Shown here in pieces: positions 33,217 to 43,273 of a stretch of DNA of 64,000 nucleotides. Source of the stretch: Lachnospiraceae bacterium (GTDB lineage: Bacteria; Bacillota; Clostridia; Lachnospirales; Lachnospiraceae); assembly GCA_019421365.1 (NCBI GenBank), contig JAHZFJ010000021.1, forward strand, positions 1 to 64,000, read 5' to 3'. Below the pieces are notes generated by a model. It was not told the DNA's origin, ran no database searches, and saw nothing but the letters and a program-made list of their open reading frames with translations. The position numbers were made by a program, and so were the translations under genes. Numbering within the stretch: position 1 is the first letter of the stretch; every line of letters begins with the position of its first letter.

Positions 33217-34781
33217 GAAAATTAATATATTTTGAATGGAAGAAGATATTTAATAATAAAAGAAATCTTGCTGTTATGGGAATTGTTTTTCTAGTTTTAC
33301 TTGTATTTATATCATCGAATGTAGAGCGTAATAAACAGGACCGAGAGGAAAGTGCGAAACAAGCGGATTTCCTTGCAGATTGGTATAATAAAGAGAATGT
33401 TTCTTATGTTAAGAGTTATAATAGAACAAACATGTATATATGTAAATTATATAGTGATGTGGCAAAGAAGCGAAGTGAGTATTTTACAGAAAAGGCAAGA
33501 GCAATTCGTTCTAATGATAAAGAAGCAGAATTAGAGGCCGATAGTTCCTATTATGAAACGCAACTCAGATATTATGTAGAAGGAGCTCTTTATACAGGAG
33601 GCACGATGGAAGCGCCAATTATACAAAATGCCATCTATTCCAATAAGGAAGTGTTCCCTGATATGTTGAATTATCAGTATAAACAAGAAGGAAATATCTC
33701 AGAACTGTATGGTGACTATCTGATGATGCCGAGTATGTTAATTGGTTCAGATAATCAAGTCACAGAGACGCTTATCTACTATCGAGAAAAACTAGATTTT
33801 ATGAATAAAATATCAGTAGATAATGCTGAAATTTTAGGTGTAAATGAGATGAAGGGATATAACTTTCTATATCTTGCCTTTAAAGATATTTTCCCTTATA
33901 TTTCTTTGCTAGTGGTACTTTTAATCCTTGCAGACATTATGTCAACAGAAAGAGACTATGGTAGTTATAAATTCTTGTTATTACAACCAATTTCTAGAGG
34001 AAAGGTATTATTAGCTAAGGTAGTAGCATCTATCACAAGTGCCTGGATTGTTATCTTAGTACCTATTTTCATATGTTTCTTAGCTGTAGGAGCGGTGAAT
34101 GGTTTTGGATCTCCAAAGTATCCAGTTATAAAAAGTACAGAGACATATACAACAACAGAGCCGATATATACAGATCTTGAATATACAAGAGGAACGGCTT
34201 ATGTTGGTGACTTCTTCAGTGAATTTAGTGGAAATACAGATAATGGGTATCATTTATATGAATATCGCAATGGTGGCTTGTATATGGGAATTAGCGAGTA
34301 TGCAACGACTACTGACTTTAGCTATTTTACAGTACCAAACGGAAATTATTTTGAAGGAAATAAAACTTTAGTTTATAATCCGAATTATTATGGCTTACCG
34401 GACAAAGTAGTTCAAACAATAATGACTCCGTATTTTACTTATATCAATATAAGTAGTTTTCTGATACAGATGTTGCCCGGGGTGTTATTATACCTTATGT
34501 TTGGAGCATTACTTGGATTATGTATATCAACAGTTACGCAACATAGCTTGGTATCTTTTGTCATATGTATCTTAATCGGTGGTGGAGGAAGTGTTCTTCT
34601 ATCTAATATTAATGGGAAAATAGGAAAATTCTTACCATTTTCCTATGGTAATGTTGTAGATTGCATGCAAGGATTGTATAATAGAACTATGCTACAAGGA
34701 ATACTAGTATTGGTGAGTATCAGCCTGATTTTATACATAATCAGTTATGTTACCTTTAGAAAACGAGATATTGCTTGTTAA
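33213..34781 (+). CDS. ABC-2 type permease subunit 2
   Basis: 522 residues, same plan as its neighbour: N-terminal helix (LAVMGIVFLVLLVFISSNV), extracellular section, then DIMSTERDYGSYKFLLLQPI coupling motif and membrane helices. It carries an additional Thr/Tyr/Gly-rich insert of about 100 residues between two helices (residues about 305-405), predicted to be outside the cell. That insert explains the extra length and may recognise the cargo. Overlaps the preceding gene by 4 bases, so stoichiometric translation is expected. Confidence 0.8.
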   Translation: MRKLIYFEWKKIFNNKRNLAVMGIVFLVLLVFISSNVERNKQDREESAKQADFLADWYNKENVSYVKSYNRTNMYICKLYSDVAKKRSEYFTEKARAIRSNDKEAELEADSSYYETQLRYYVEGALYTGGTMEAPIIQNAIYSNKEVFPDMLNYQYKQEGNISELYGDYLMMPSMLIGSDNQVTETLIYYREKLDFMNKISVDNAEILGVNEMKGYNFLYLAFKDIFPYISLLVVLLILADIMSTERDYGSYKFLLLQPISRGKVLLAKVVASITSAWIVILVPIFICFLAVGAVNGFGSPKYPVIKSTETYTTTEPIYTDLEYTRGTAYVGDFFSEFSGNTDNGYHLYEYRNGGLYMGISEYATTTDFSYFTVPNGNYFEGNKTLVYNPNYYGLPDKVVQTIMTPYFTYINISSFLIQMLPGVLLYLMFGALLGLCISTVTQHSLVSFVICILIGGGGSVLLSNINGKIGKFLPFSYGNVVDCMQGLYNRTMLQGILVLVSISLILYIISYVTFRKRDIAC

Positions 34782-34885
34782 TTACGTACGTACTACTATT
34801 GTCCTCTGCTTGAACATACTGGAAAAAGCGAGTATAATACCAGTATTACAGTACGGTTTAAATACGTGAAAGGGGTATTGTAACG

Positions 34886-35236
34886 TTGGAGAAAAGAAGA
34901 AGTAAAAGAATACCGGTTCATTTAAATTTAGAGATATCATCTTTGTTTAATCAGGATAATGGTTTGGTTACGATTGCAAATACGCCAATTGAAGTGATTA
35001 ATATATCGAGAACAGGGATTGGATTTATCACAGATAGTATGTTACCTACAGGATTTTATTTTAATGCTTGTTTGCAATTTAATGGAGAGGATTCCAAGTT
35101 ATACTGCGTTGTTAAGATTTTACGATCTGAATTCGCCGGAGGAACTTCTACTATCTATGGTTGCGAGTTTGTTGGTATGGCACCTGTGTTTTCGTTTATA
35201 TTTGATCAATTAGAAGAGGAGTATGAAAGTGAATAG
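34886..35236 (+). CDS. PilZ-domain c-di-GMP-binding protein (TTG start)
   Basis: 116 residues. The RxxxR motif (R4-R8 in MEKRRSKRIP) and the (D/N)xSxxG motif (N39-G44 in NISRTG) of PilZ domains are both present, with the beta-barrel continuing to the end. It should bind cyclic di-GMP and relay it to motility or surface functions. The start is TTG, supported by AGGGGT nine bases upstream; no ATG is available before the RxxxR motif. The gene overlaps the next one by 14 bases. Confidence 0.75.
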   Translation: MEKRRSKRIPVHLNLEISSLFNQDNGLVTIANTPIEVINISRTGIGFITDSMLPTGFYFNACLQFNGEDSKLYCVVKILRSEFAGGTSTIYGCEFVGMAPVFSFIFDQLEEEYESE

Positions 35237-35813
35237 GTTAGACCAACAGATGAACTTCATTATGGAAGTGGACAAGTTAAAAGAGATAACAAGACAGACA
35301 TATATATCTAGTGGAAAACGTCTCGAAAACGATGCAGAGCATTCTTATAGTTTAGCACTTATGGTTGCTTTGTTAAGTGAATATGCAGAAGAGAAAATAG
35401 ATGTGGCTAAGACGATGCTTATGGTTTTGATTCATGATATTGTAGAAATAGATGCAGGAGATACATATGCATATGATGATGCAGGTAATCAAACAAAAAG
35501 AGAACGCGAAGCCTTGGCAGCAGATAGGATTTTCAATCTACTTCCAGAGGATCAGGCCATATATATACGTTCATTATGGGAAGAGTTTGAAGAAGGACAG
35601 ACACCAGAAGCAAGATTTGCATTGACGGTAGATAAGGTTCAGCCAATGACCTTGAATGATCACACCGATGGAAGAGCCTGGAGAGAACATGACGTTCATC
35701 TAGATAAAGTTATGAAGAGAAATGAGCATACTGCAGATGGCTCGCAGGCTTTGTGGAAGTTTGCGAAAGGTATCATTGATAAAAACGTTGCAAATGGTAA
35801 TATTAAAAGCTAG
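35223..35813 (+). CDS. HD-domain nucleotidase, YfbR/HDDC2-like
   Basis: 196 residues. HD residues are visible: H40 (NDAEHSYSL), H71-D72 (LIHDIVEID), E75 and D137 (ALTVDKVQP), the same spacing as in YfbR-type 5'-deoxynucleotidases, which remove phosphate from dNMPs. Not an HD-GYP c-di-GMP phosphodiesterase. Translation overlaps the PilZ gene, so the two are coupled even though no functional connection is known; a nucleotide-signal link is possible. Confidence 0.8.
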   Translation: MKVNRLDQQMNFIMEVDKLKEITRQTYISSGKRLENDAEHSYSLALMVALLSEYAEEKIDVAKTMLMVLIHDIVEIDAGDTYAYDDAGNQTKREREALAADRIFNLLPEDQAIYIRSLWEEFEEGQTPEARFALTVDKVQPMTLNDHTDGRAWREHDVHLDKVMKRNEHTADGSQALWKFAKGIIDKNVANGNIKS

Positions 35814-35861
35814 TAGAAATTTGGTAATTGCAAACTAATAAATATAGAAGGAGAGTAAAGA

Positions 35862-37901
35862 ATGGATTATAGAGTAAAATTAAAAGATGAGAATGAATTA
35901 ATGAAAGAAAGATTTGATTTAGCAGCTGAAAGAATTAGTCAAATCCCAAGTGAGAATACAGTGAAGGCACCATATCTTGATTATTTTCATAAAGTAGCGA
36001 TGTATATTATGAAGATGAAAGATACGTTGTTATCAATAGAAGATGGTAGTTATGCGAATAAATCGCTTGAAGAACTACAGGCAATGAATCAAGATTTATA
36101 TGAAGATATTCTTGAAGAAAATTATGAGACAAGTTATGCAAATCCAGAGTATGCATGTAAGATGTTAGGTGAGGATTATGGAAAGGTGCTAACTTGTTTG
36201 TATGCTAGATTACGTTCTTGCTTAGCAAGTGCGTTTGAATATCGTTTATTCGATATGACGATTAATATGGAGTTATTCATTGAAATCTACAATCTTTTTG
36301 AAGAGGAAGATGAAACAACTTACAAAGAAGTGAAATCAGCATTGTACTATACAGCAACAGATTATAGTGAGGAAGTATGCTATTATCGTACAAGAGAGCT
36401 ATTAGATCCAGAATTATCATTCTTAACTGATATTGTTATGGATTCTGATCTTACTGATTTACGTTATCTATATCAATACGGTGATCGTATTACAGAGAAC
36501 GAAATCAAAACAGCAGAATATATGAATAAGTTAAGTCAAGAAAAGATTGATGCAATGGCATTCACATATACAGAAGGATATAGAATTGGATTCATCTGTG
36601 CAAACATTGACCTTTCGAAAAAAGGTATCGTTAACATTCGTTATGAGATTGGATTTGAACGTATGGTACGTGCAGCTATCAAACAATTTGAAAAGTTAGG
36701 ATTAAAACCTACCATCAGAAGAAGTGGTGCTAACAAGTTCAATAAACAATTTGATTATGACCATCGCTATGATTATGCGTTATACTTTGATAAAGCGTAT
36801 GTAGAGAAGAGGCTTGCTCATCTTAGAAAAGCATATGAAGCATTTAAAGAGCAAGCTTCCTTGTTTGCAGGACCAGCTGTAATCGAAACATTTGGCGAGA
36901 AACCATTCACGCCAGTAAGTAAAGTAGCTTGTAACAAATTAAGTGAAAAGCAACAAAAACTTGATGTTGAATTCAGCCGTGATTCTCGTTTGCTAATGAA
37001 TGAATATATCAAAGGTGATGAAAGAAGCTTTACAATCATTGCATACCCAGTACCAGAAATTGGTGAGCAGTTTGAAGAAATCTTTGATGAAACTGTAAAG
37101 GTGAACACACTTGATTATAATCTATACAAAGAAATTCAACAGAAGTTAATAGATACATTAGATCAAGGTGAATATGTTCATATCTTAGGTACAGGAGTAA
37201 ATAAGACAGATCTTAAAGTGAGTTTACATGAAATCGCTGATCCTACAAAGCAAACAGGTTTTGAAAACTGTCTAGCTGATGTTAATATTCCTGTAGGTGA
37301 GGTCTTCACATCACCAAAACTAGCTGGTACAAATGGTGTTTTACATGTAAGTGAAGTGTACTTGAATGATTACAAATACATTGATTTAGCATTAACTATA
37401 AGGGATGGTAAGATTACAGATTATACTTGTAAGAATTTTAAGGATGAAGAAGAGAATAAGAAATTCATCAAAGAAAATCTTTTATATAATCATGATACCT
37501 TACCAATGGGTGAGTTTGCAATTGGAACGAATACAACTGCCTATGTAATGGGAAGAAAGTATAACATTCAAGATAAATTACCGATTCTTATTGCTGAAAA
37601 GACAGGTCCTCACTTTGCTATGGGCGATACTTGTTTTAGTATGAGTGAAGAGGTTATTACTCATAATCCTGATGGCAAAGAGATGATTGCTAAGGATAAT
37701 GAATGCTCAATTTTACGTAAGACAGATATTACAAAAGCATATTTCAATTGTCATACTGATATAACAATTCCTTATGATGAATTAGGAGAGATCGCGGTAT
37801 ATAAAAAAGATGGTGAGAAGATAGTTTTAATCGAGAATGGAAGATTTGTTTTAGCAGGTACGGAAGAGCTAAACAAGCCTCTTGATGAAATGAACGACTA
37901 A
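35862..37901 (+). CDS. M29-family metallo-aminopeptidase with long N-terminal extension
   Basis: 679 residues, while M29 enzymes (AmpS, AmpT) are usually about 410. The C-terminal part carries the dinuclear metal site: E480 (IPVGEVFTSP), E551 (MGEFAIGTN), H584 (GPHFAMGDT), and H631/D633 (NCHTDITIP). The first about 230 residues are helical and acidic, with no recognised domain and no signal peptide. It should remove N-terminal amino acids from peptides in the cytoplasm; the extension may control oligomer formation or access. Preceded by AGAAGGAGAG. Confidence 0.85.
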   Translation: MDYRVKLKDENELMKERFDLAAERISQIPSENTVKAPYLDYFHKVAMYIMKMKDTLLSIEDGSYANKSLEELQAMNQDLYEDILEENYETSYANPEYACKMLGEDYGKVLTCLYARLRSCLASAFEYRLFDMTINMELFIEIYNLFEEEDETTYKEVKSALYYTATDYSEEVCYYRTRELLDPELSFLTDIVMDSDLTDLRYLYQYGDRITENEIKTAEYMNKLSQEKIDAMAFTYTEGYRIGFICANIDLSKKGIVNIRYEIGFERMVRAAIKQFEKLGLKPTIRRSGANKFNKQFDYDHRYDYALYFDKAYVEKRLAHLRKAYEAFKEQASLFAGPAVIETFGEKPFTPVSKVACNKLSEKQQKLDVEFSRDSRLLMNEYIKGDERSFTIIAYPVPEIGEQFEEIFDETVKVNTLDYNLYKEIQQKLIDTLDQGEYVHILGTGVNKTDLKVSLHEIADPTKQTGFENCLADVNIPVGEVFTSPKLAGTNGVLHVSEVYLNDYKYIDLALTIRDGKITDYTCKNFKDEEENKKFIKENLLYNHDTLPMGEFAIGTNTTAYVMGRKYNIQDKLPILIAEKTGPHFAMGDTCFSMSEEVITHNPDGKEMIAKDNECSILRKTDITKAYFNCHTDITIPYDELGEIAVYKKDGEKIVLIENGRFVLAGTEELNKPLDEMND

Positions 37902-37908
37902 CTCGAAC

Positions 37909-37962
37909 TTGTATAAAAAAGGGCCAACTTCATGTTGATGTGAAGTTGGCTCTTTTTTTATG
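37909..37962 (+). terminator. Terminator after the M29 aminopeptidase
   Basis: GCCAACTTCA pairs with TGAAGTTGGC around a short loop, with A-rich sequence before and TCTTTTTTTA after; it can work in both directions for the convergent DUF624 gene. Confidence 0.85.
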
Positions 37963-38081
37963 CAATTATAAGGGGAATATTAATTTTAAAAATATATTTA
38001 TCTACAATTTCGACAAAATAGTAGATAATATGATAAGAAAATAGTAGAATGTAATAAATAACATTTAAATTTTATACTCAA

Positions 38082-38756
38082 TTATTGAGAAATCTCATCC
38101 TCTGGCAAATCAATTTGGTCGATTATTGTACTTTCATCTGAATCATTTAAATCATTTTCATAGCATTTAAACACTTTAACAAATTGAAAAGAGTTTAGGT
38201 ATGCAAAAAATGCAAAGCCAAATAGTACAAAGAACACTGCGGAGATTGGTAATAAGTAAAGCACAAGTACGATTAAAATATTAACTACAGTTATAATTAG
38301 TGTTTGTTTTAGATTCTGTAAAGAGATGAACATTGCATTCTTCATGGTTTGTTTTACCGTATTATTGAATCTGGCTAAGAGAGGGAATACATAAAATAGG
38401 GTAAAAATATATAAAAGTAACGCTACAGATATCAAAGCACCGAGTATATTTCCAATTGTGGATTTCATGGTAAACCAAAAGGATACATTGAAAGTTAGTA
38501 TAGCGCCGATTAAGAACATGATCAGCCATATAATTGTAGATTGCTTGAAGTTCTCCTTGAATGAACGAAAGAAGCTTCTAGCTATATAGCTGTGTTCTTC
38601 CCTAGCTGTTTGCATGGTTACGTAGTATAGAGCAGTTGTAGAGGCTCCAATTGTAACAATTGGTATACAGCAGATTAACCATAAGAAGTTAAGTAAGATA
38701 TATTCTGCTAAAGTATTCATGAATTGAAAAAAGGGGCTGTTTATGTTTAGTTTCAC
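38082..38756 (-). CDS. DUF624 (YesL-like) membrane protein
   Basis: 224 residues, GTG start at 38756 chosen because GGGAGGT lies eight bases upstream; the longer frame opens with TTG at 38795 and has no ribosome site. Five or so membrane helices (FLWLICCIPIVTIGASTTAL; TIIWLIMFLIGAILTFNV) match DUF624/YesL, a family encoded almost only beside Lpl/Yes-type sugar importers. It is divergent from the lplB-type gene at 39172. Exact function unknown, probably tied to uptake or sensing of the same sugar. Confidence 0.8.
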   Translation of the reverse strand: MKLNINSPFFQFMNTLAEYILLNFLWLICCIPIVTIGASTTALYYVTMQTAREEHSYIARSFFRSFKENFKQSTIIWLIMFLIGAILTFNVSFWFTMKSTIGNILGALISVALLLYIFTLFYVFPLLARFNNTVKQTMKNAMFISLQNLKQTLIITVVNILIVLVLYLLPISAVFFVLFGFAFFAYLNSFQFVKVFKCYENDLNDSDESTIIDQIDLPEDEISQ

Positions 38757-39171
38757 TTGTGTACCTCCCGTAAATGAGTTGTTGAAATCATACAATTAAG
38801 TATGAAATCATCATTTGTAATATCTATATAATAATCGAAAAAGTACAATAAAACAACTAGTATATACAGCTAAATTATACAGTAAAAATTAGAGGGATGG
38901 ATTATAATACATCTAATTTGTCTTGTATATTATGCACAAGAGAAATTCAGGGATCCTTGAAAAACCAATGTTTATAGCAATATTAAACGAATAATCACTT
39001 GATCTAACTTATCTCTATTAGCAAATGTGATGTAAAATTTAGAAGTCTAATTTTTAATATAGTGCATCTTGAATTGTGATGGTATCAAGTTGCACAATTA
39101 AATGATAGAATCTAGTCACAAGTTAATCATAATTACCGATGTGATTTACACATTTACAGGGAGGCATGGAC
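38757..39171. promoter_or_regulatory. 415-bp divergent control region of the oligosaccharide locus
   Basis: Gene-free and AT-rich. It should hold promoters for both the DUF624 gene and the importer operon. A near-palindrome TTCAGGGATCCTTGAA is at about 38946-38961. Likely target of the YesN-type regulator encoded at 47424-49007, but no binding site can be proven. Confidence 0.35.
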
Positions 39172-40128
39172 ATGGGAAATTTAGGGAAGTCCAGTACAGC
39201 AGTAGCAGTAGGGCAAAAGAAAAAAGCAACAATACCAATGGGAGTAAAGCTATTCCTTTTAGTATTACCGTTCTTAGTACTAGTATTTTTATTTTCATAT
39301 TATCCGCTTAATGGTTGGAGATATGCATTTTATGATTACAGAGCGCCACTAGATTTATCACAATGTGAATTCGTTGGATTAAAATGGTTTAAGTTCTTGT
39401 TCCAAAATCCGACACAGGTAACTCAATTGCTTAAGGTATTAAGAAATACATTTGCTATGAGTGCACTTACAATCTTAACTTCATTCTTACCAGTTTTATT
39501 TGCTATTTTCTTGAATGAAATTAAATGTAAATGGTTCAAAACTCTAGTACAAACATTAACAACCTTACCTAACTTCATCAGCTGGGTTTTAGTTTATTCA
39601 GTAGCATTTGCTTTATTTTCAGATACAGGTATGGTTAATACAGTACTTCAAAACATTGGAATTACAACAGATGTAGTAAAATTCCTTGATAGTGATGCAC
39701 ACACTTGGTTATGGATGCTTGCATGGTCAACATGGAAAGGCTTAGGCTGGGGATCAATAATGTATCTTGCGGGAATCGCTGGAACGGACCAAGAATTATA
39801 TGAAGCAGCAAGAGTAGATGGTGCGGGAAGATTTAAATTGATGAGACATATTACATTGCCAGCATTAATGCCAACATTCTTCGTATTATTAATGATGTCA
39901 GTAGCAAACTTCCTTACAAACGGTTTGGATCAATACTTTGTATTCAGTAACTCATTTAATATGGAACATATTCAAGTGCTAGATTTATATGTATACAAGT
40001 TAGGTATGAGTTCTAACTCAATTCCATTAGCAACAGCAGTTGGCATGCTTAAGAGTTTAATTAGTGTTGTACTATTCTGCGTAGTAAACTTTGTATCTAA
40101 GAAAACTCGTGGCGAGTCAATTATGTAG
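39172..40128 (+). CDS. Oligosaccharide ABC transporter permease (LplB-like)
   Basis: 318 residues; I use the ATG at 39172, seven bases after AGGGAGG, not the ATG at 39166, which abuts it. Six membrane helices and the EAA loop YEAARVDGAGRFKLMRHITL identify the LplB/YtcP-partner class of family 1 carbohydrate permeases, with the characteristic FSYYPLNGWRYAFYDY near the start. Pairs with the permease encoded at 40147. Cargo inferred from the downstream GH29: fucosylated oligosaccharide. Confidence 0.85.
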   Translation: MGNLGKSSTAVAVGQKKKATIPMGVKLFLLVLPFLVLVFLFSYYPLNGWRYAFYDYRAPLDLSQCEFVGLKWFKFLFQNPTQVTQLLKVLRNTFAMSALTILTSFLPVLFAIFLNEIKCKWFKTLVQTLTTLPNFISWVLVYSVAFALFSDTGMVNTVLQNIGITTDVVKFLDSDAHTWLWMLAWSTWKGLGWGSIMYLAGIAGTDQELYEAARVDGAGRFKLMRHITLPALMPTFFVLLMMSVANFLTNGLDQYFVFSNSFNMEHIQVLDLYVYKLGMSSNSIPLATAVGMLKSLISVVLFCVVNFVSKKTRGESIM

Positions 40129-40146
40129 TGAAAGGAGAGAGCAATC

Positions 40147-41073
40147 ATGTCAACAAAGAAAGAAATGAAAAAAAGAAAGAAATTAACTAAGGGTGATGTA
40201 ACGTTTCATATTATAAACTATGCAGTATTCCTTATATTCACTATAATTTGCGCGTATCCTTTCTATTATCTAATTATTAATACAATTAGTTCGAATGATT
40301 TATCTGCGAATGGATTTATTAACTTTTTACCACAACAGATCCATTTTGAAAACTATGTACAAGTACTTAAATTAAGAGGTCTTTCATCAGCAGTACTCGT
40401 ATCAGTCGGTAGAGTAGTAATTGGTACAGCAGCAACCGTTTTAGCATCCGCATTCTTAGGTTTTATGTTTACGCAAGATAAGATGTGGGGAAGAAAATTC
40501 TGGTATAGATTTATTGTTATTACAATGTATTTTAATGCAGGTTTGATTCCAATGTACTTAACAATGCAAAACTTACATTTAACTAATTCATTTTGGGTTT
40601 ATGTTATTCCGGGTATCGTTCAACCATTTAATATTATTCTTGTTAAAACATATGTTGAATCCATACCAAAGTCATTGCAAGAAGCAGCAGAGATTGATGG
40701 AGCAGGTATCTTAAAGATATTCAGAAGAGTAATCTTGCCTACTTCAACTCCAATTTTAGCAACCGTAGCGATTTTCTCAGCAGTTGGTCATTGGAATTCA
40801 TTCCAAGATACCTTAATGTATATTACTGATCAAAGCTTATGGACGTTACAATATCTATTATATTCTTATATAAATCAAGCAAGTTCACTTGCAACATTAA
40901 TTAAGAATAGTTTAGGTTCAACACAGAATATGATGGCACTTGCAACGCAACAAACATCAACTTCTGTACGTATGACGGTTTCAGTAATTGTAGTTTTACC
41001 AATCTTATGTATTTATCCTATGTTCCAAAAGTACTTTGTAAAGGGTATTATGATTGGATCAGTTAAAGGTTAA
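40147..41073 (+). CDS. Oligosaccharide ABC transporter permease (LplC/YtcP-like)
   Basis: 308 residues, six membrane helices, EAA loop LQEAAEIDGAGILKIFRRVI, and the typical ending YPMFQKYFVKGIMIGSVKG of LplC-type subunits. AAAGGAGAG precedes the ATG. Second half of the permease heterodimer; no ATPase gene is in the locus, so a shared MsmX-like ATPase is expected. Confidence 0.87.
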   Translation: MSTKKEMKKRKKLTKGDVTFHIINYAVFLIFTIICAYPFYYLIINTISSNDLSANGFINFLPQQIHFENYVQVLKLRGLSSAVLVSVGRVVIGTAATVLASAFLGFMFTQDKMWGRKFWYRFIVITMYFNAGLIPMYLTMQNLHLTNSFWVYVIPGIVQPFNIILVKTYVESIPKSLQEAAEIDGAGILKIFRRVILPTSTPILATVAIFSAVGHWNSFQDTLMYITDQSLWTLQYLLYSYINQASSLATLIKNSLGSTQNMMALATQQTSTSVRMTVSVIVVLPILCIYPMFQKYFVKGIMIGSVKG

Positions 41074-41213
41074 GGGGTAACAACAGCATTCATGGATATG
41101 TGCAATGATTGTTATTCTAATGATAGAAGTATATATTAGAGCGACGATCATGCACTAACCTTGAATATATATTGTCTGAAACACAGACAGTCAACAAAAA
41201 GGAGGATATAGGT

Positions 41214-43031
41214 ATGAAGAAAAAGGTAGCAAGAGTCGTATCACTTGCTTTAGTTGTGGCAATGCTTGGTACAACAATGGTAGGTTGTGGTAAGAAAGAC
41301 AACAAAAACAATAATACAACAACTACAACAGATGATGCAAACGGAACAACTGACAGCACAGGGGATAGTGCTAGTACAGATTCCACTGCAGACACAGAAA
41401 AGAAATATGACAAATTCCTAACAGTTGATGTATTCGCTACACAAGCAAACTATCAAGGTATACAATCTGGTTGGTTCGCAGAAGTAGTTAAGGACAAATT
41501 CAACATGGAACTTAATATCATTGCTCCAAACGTTGCAGGTGGTGGAGATACATTATTCCAAACACGTTCAGCAGCTGGTAACTTAGGTGATCTTGTATTA
41601 ATCGGATCTGAAAATGGTAGATTAGCTGATACTGCTGAAGCAGGTCTGTTAGTAGATATGACAGATATGGTAGCTAATACAAAATATGTATCACAATTCA
41701 CTGGCGCTATTGACGTTGCAAAGGGTCTTTCAAATGATGGTAAATTATACGGAATTCCTTCAGCAGTTTCATCTCAACCAGCGACTAACCCATCAGAGGG
41801 ACTTGATTTAACTTTCGGAACATATCTTCGTTGGGATTATTACAAAGAATTAGGGTATCCAGAAGTTGGTACACTTGAAGATTTATTACCAATCTTAAAA
41901 CAAATGCAAGATGCTCACCCAACTTCAGATTCAGGAAAGCAAACATATGCAATTTCTCTATTCAAAGATTGGGACGGTAACATGATGTGTATGGGTAAAC
42001 AACCAGCAACAATCTACGGATTCGATGAACTTGGTTTTGTTTTCTCTAAAGCAGATGGTTCAGAAGATCAAAGTATTATTGATGATGATTCAGAATATAT
42101 CAGAGTATTAAAATGGTACTTTGATGCAAATCAAATGGGATTAGTAGATCCTGAATCAACAACTCAAAACTATGATACAATGTATGCAAAATATCAAGAT
42201 GGAGCTGTTTTATATTCTCCATGGCCATGGTTAGGTCAAGCAGCTTATAACACAGTAGAACATAAAGAAGCAGGCAATGGCTTCATGTTCGTACCGGTTC
42301 AAGATGAAACAATATTCTCATATGGTGCTACACCAAACGGTTTAGCTAAATATGTTATAGGTATTGGTTCTAAAGCACAAGATCCACAAAGAATGATGGA
42401 CTTTATTGACTGGTTATATTCACCAGAAGGTGTTATGTATTCATGTGCTCAAACTGCAAGTTCTTGTGGTCCAGAAGGTTTAACTTGGGAAATGGTAGAT
42501 GGTAGACCTGAATTAACTGATTTCGGTAAAGAAGCTTTATTAAATGGCGATGCTACAGTTCCAGATGAATGGGGTGGTGGTTCTTGGAAAGATGGTGTTT
42601 CACAACTTAACTTCCAAACTGTAACTGCTACAGATGTAAATCCAGAAACAGGTTTCCCTTACAACTATACATTATGGGAATCAGTAATTGAGTTAAATTC
42701 AACTCCACTTGATAAAGATTGGCAAGAACAAAACGATGCATTATCAACTGTTGAGTATTTACAGAAAAATAATCAAATCCTTGTAGCTCCTGGTACTGAC
42801 TTTGTTAGTCCACAAGAATCTTCAGAAATCACTACTTTACGTAGCCAATGTAAAGCAATCATCATTGAGAATTCATGGAAGATGGTATTCGCTAAAGATG
42901 AAGCTGAATTCTATAGCTTATTAAAGAATATGCAAGATACAGTAAAAGGTCTTGGATACGATGACGTATTAGCTTTTGACCTTGATTGTGCTAAGCAACT
43001 TAACGAAATGCGTGACGCTGCTAGACAATAA
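41214..43031 (+). CDS. Oligosaccharide-binding lipoprotein (LplA-like)
   Basis: 605 residues. Start placed at the ATG at 41214, with AAAGGAGGAT upstream and a proper lipoprotein signal ending V-G-C (lipid-attached Cys 25); the longer frame from 41172 adds a hydrophilic leader that would spoil it. A Thr/Asp-rich linker precedes a large family 1 solute-binding fold (VDVFATQANYQGIQSGWFAE; SPWPWLGQAAYN). The size matches LplA, larger than MalE. It delivers oligosaccharides to the permeases encoded just upstream, and may also present them to the chemoreceptor encoded next. Confidence 0.87.
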   Translation: MKKKVARVVSLALVVAMLGTTMVGCGKKDNKNNNTTTTTDDANGTTDSTGDSASTDSTADTEKKYDKFLTVDVFATQANYQGIQSGWFAEVVKDKFNMELNIIAPNVAGGGDTLFQTRSAAGNLGDLVLIGSENGRLADTAEAGLLVDMTDMVANTKYVSQFTGAIDVAKGLSNDGKLYGIPSAVSSQPATNPSEGLDLTFGTYLRWDYYKELGYPEVGTLEDLLPILKQMQDAHPTSDSGKQTYAISLFKDWDGNMMCMGKQPATIYGFDELGFVFSKADGSEDQSIIDDDSEYIRVLKWYFDANQMGLVDPESTTQNYDTMYAKYQDGAVLYSPWPWLGQAAYNTVEHKEAGNGFMFVPVQDETIFSYGATPNGLAKYVIGIGSKAQDPQRMMDFIDWLYSPEGVMYSCAQTASSCGPEGLTWEMVDGRPELTDFGKEALLNGDATVPDEWGGGSWKDGVSQLNFQTVTATDVNPETGFPYNYTLWESVIELNSTPLDKDWQEQNDALSTVEYLQKNNQILVAPGTDFVSPQESSEITTLRSQCKAIIIENSWKMVFAKDEAEFYSLLKNMQDTVKGLGYDDVLAFDLDCAKQLNEMRDAARQ

Positions 43032-43076
43032 TAAGAGTATAAGATTGTTAGATGATTTAATCTTTTAAATTAGATT

Positions 43077-43156
43077 TCCTAGATGATTGATTCACACTTT
43101 GAAATAGCATATGTTATTTTTGTTAGTGTTGAATGAATCATCTAGGATTTTTCTTT
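43077..43156 (+). terminator. Long hairpin terminator after the binding-lipoprotein gene
   Basis: TCCTAGATGATTGATTCA (43077-43094) pairs with TGAATGAATCATCTAGGA with one mismatch, extended inward by ACACT/AGTGT; a T-rich tract follows. It separates the importer operon from the chemoreceptor gene. Confidence 0.75.
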
Positions 43157-43273
43157 GTGAATATTTGTTATATTTTATCTGATTTAGTTGAATTTTATAT
43201 AAAACTGTTATAAAGTATATATATTAGAACATAAGTTTATATAACATATTGAAGTAATAGGAGGGGATACATA

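Noticed and set aside
39102..39311. 69-residue frame overlapping the start of the LplB-like gene
   Set aside because: Out of frame with a well-supported permease gene and without its own ribosome site.
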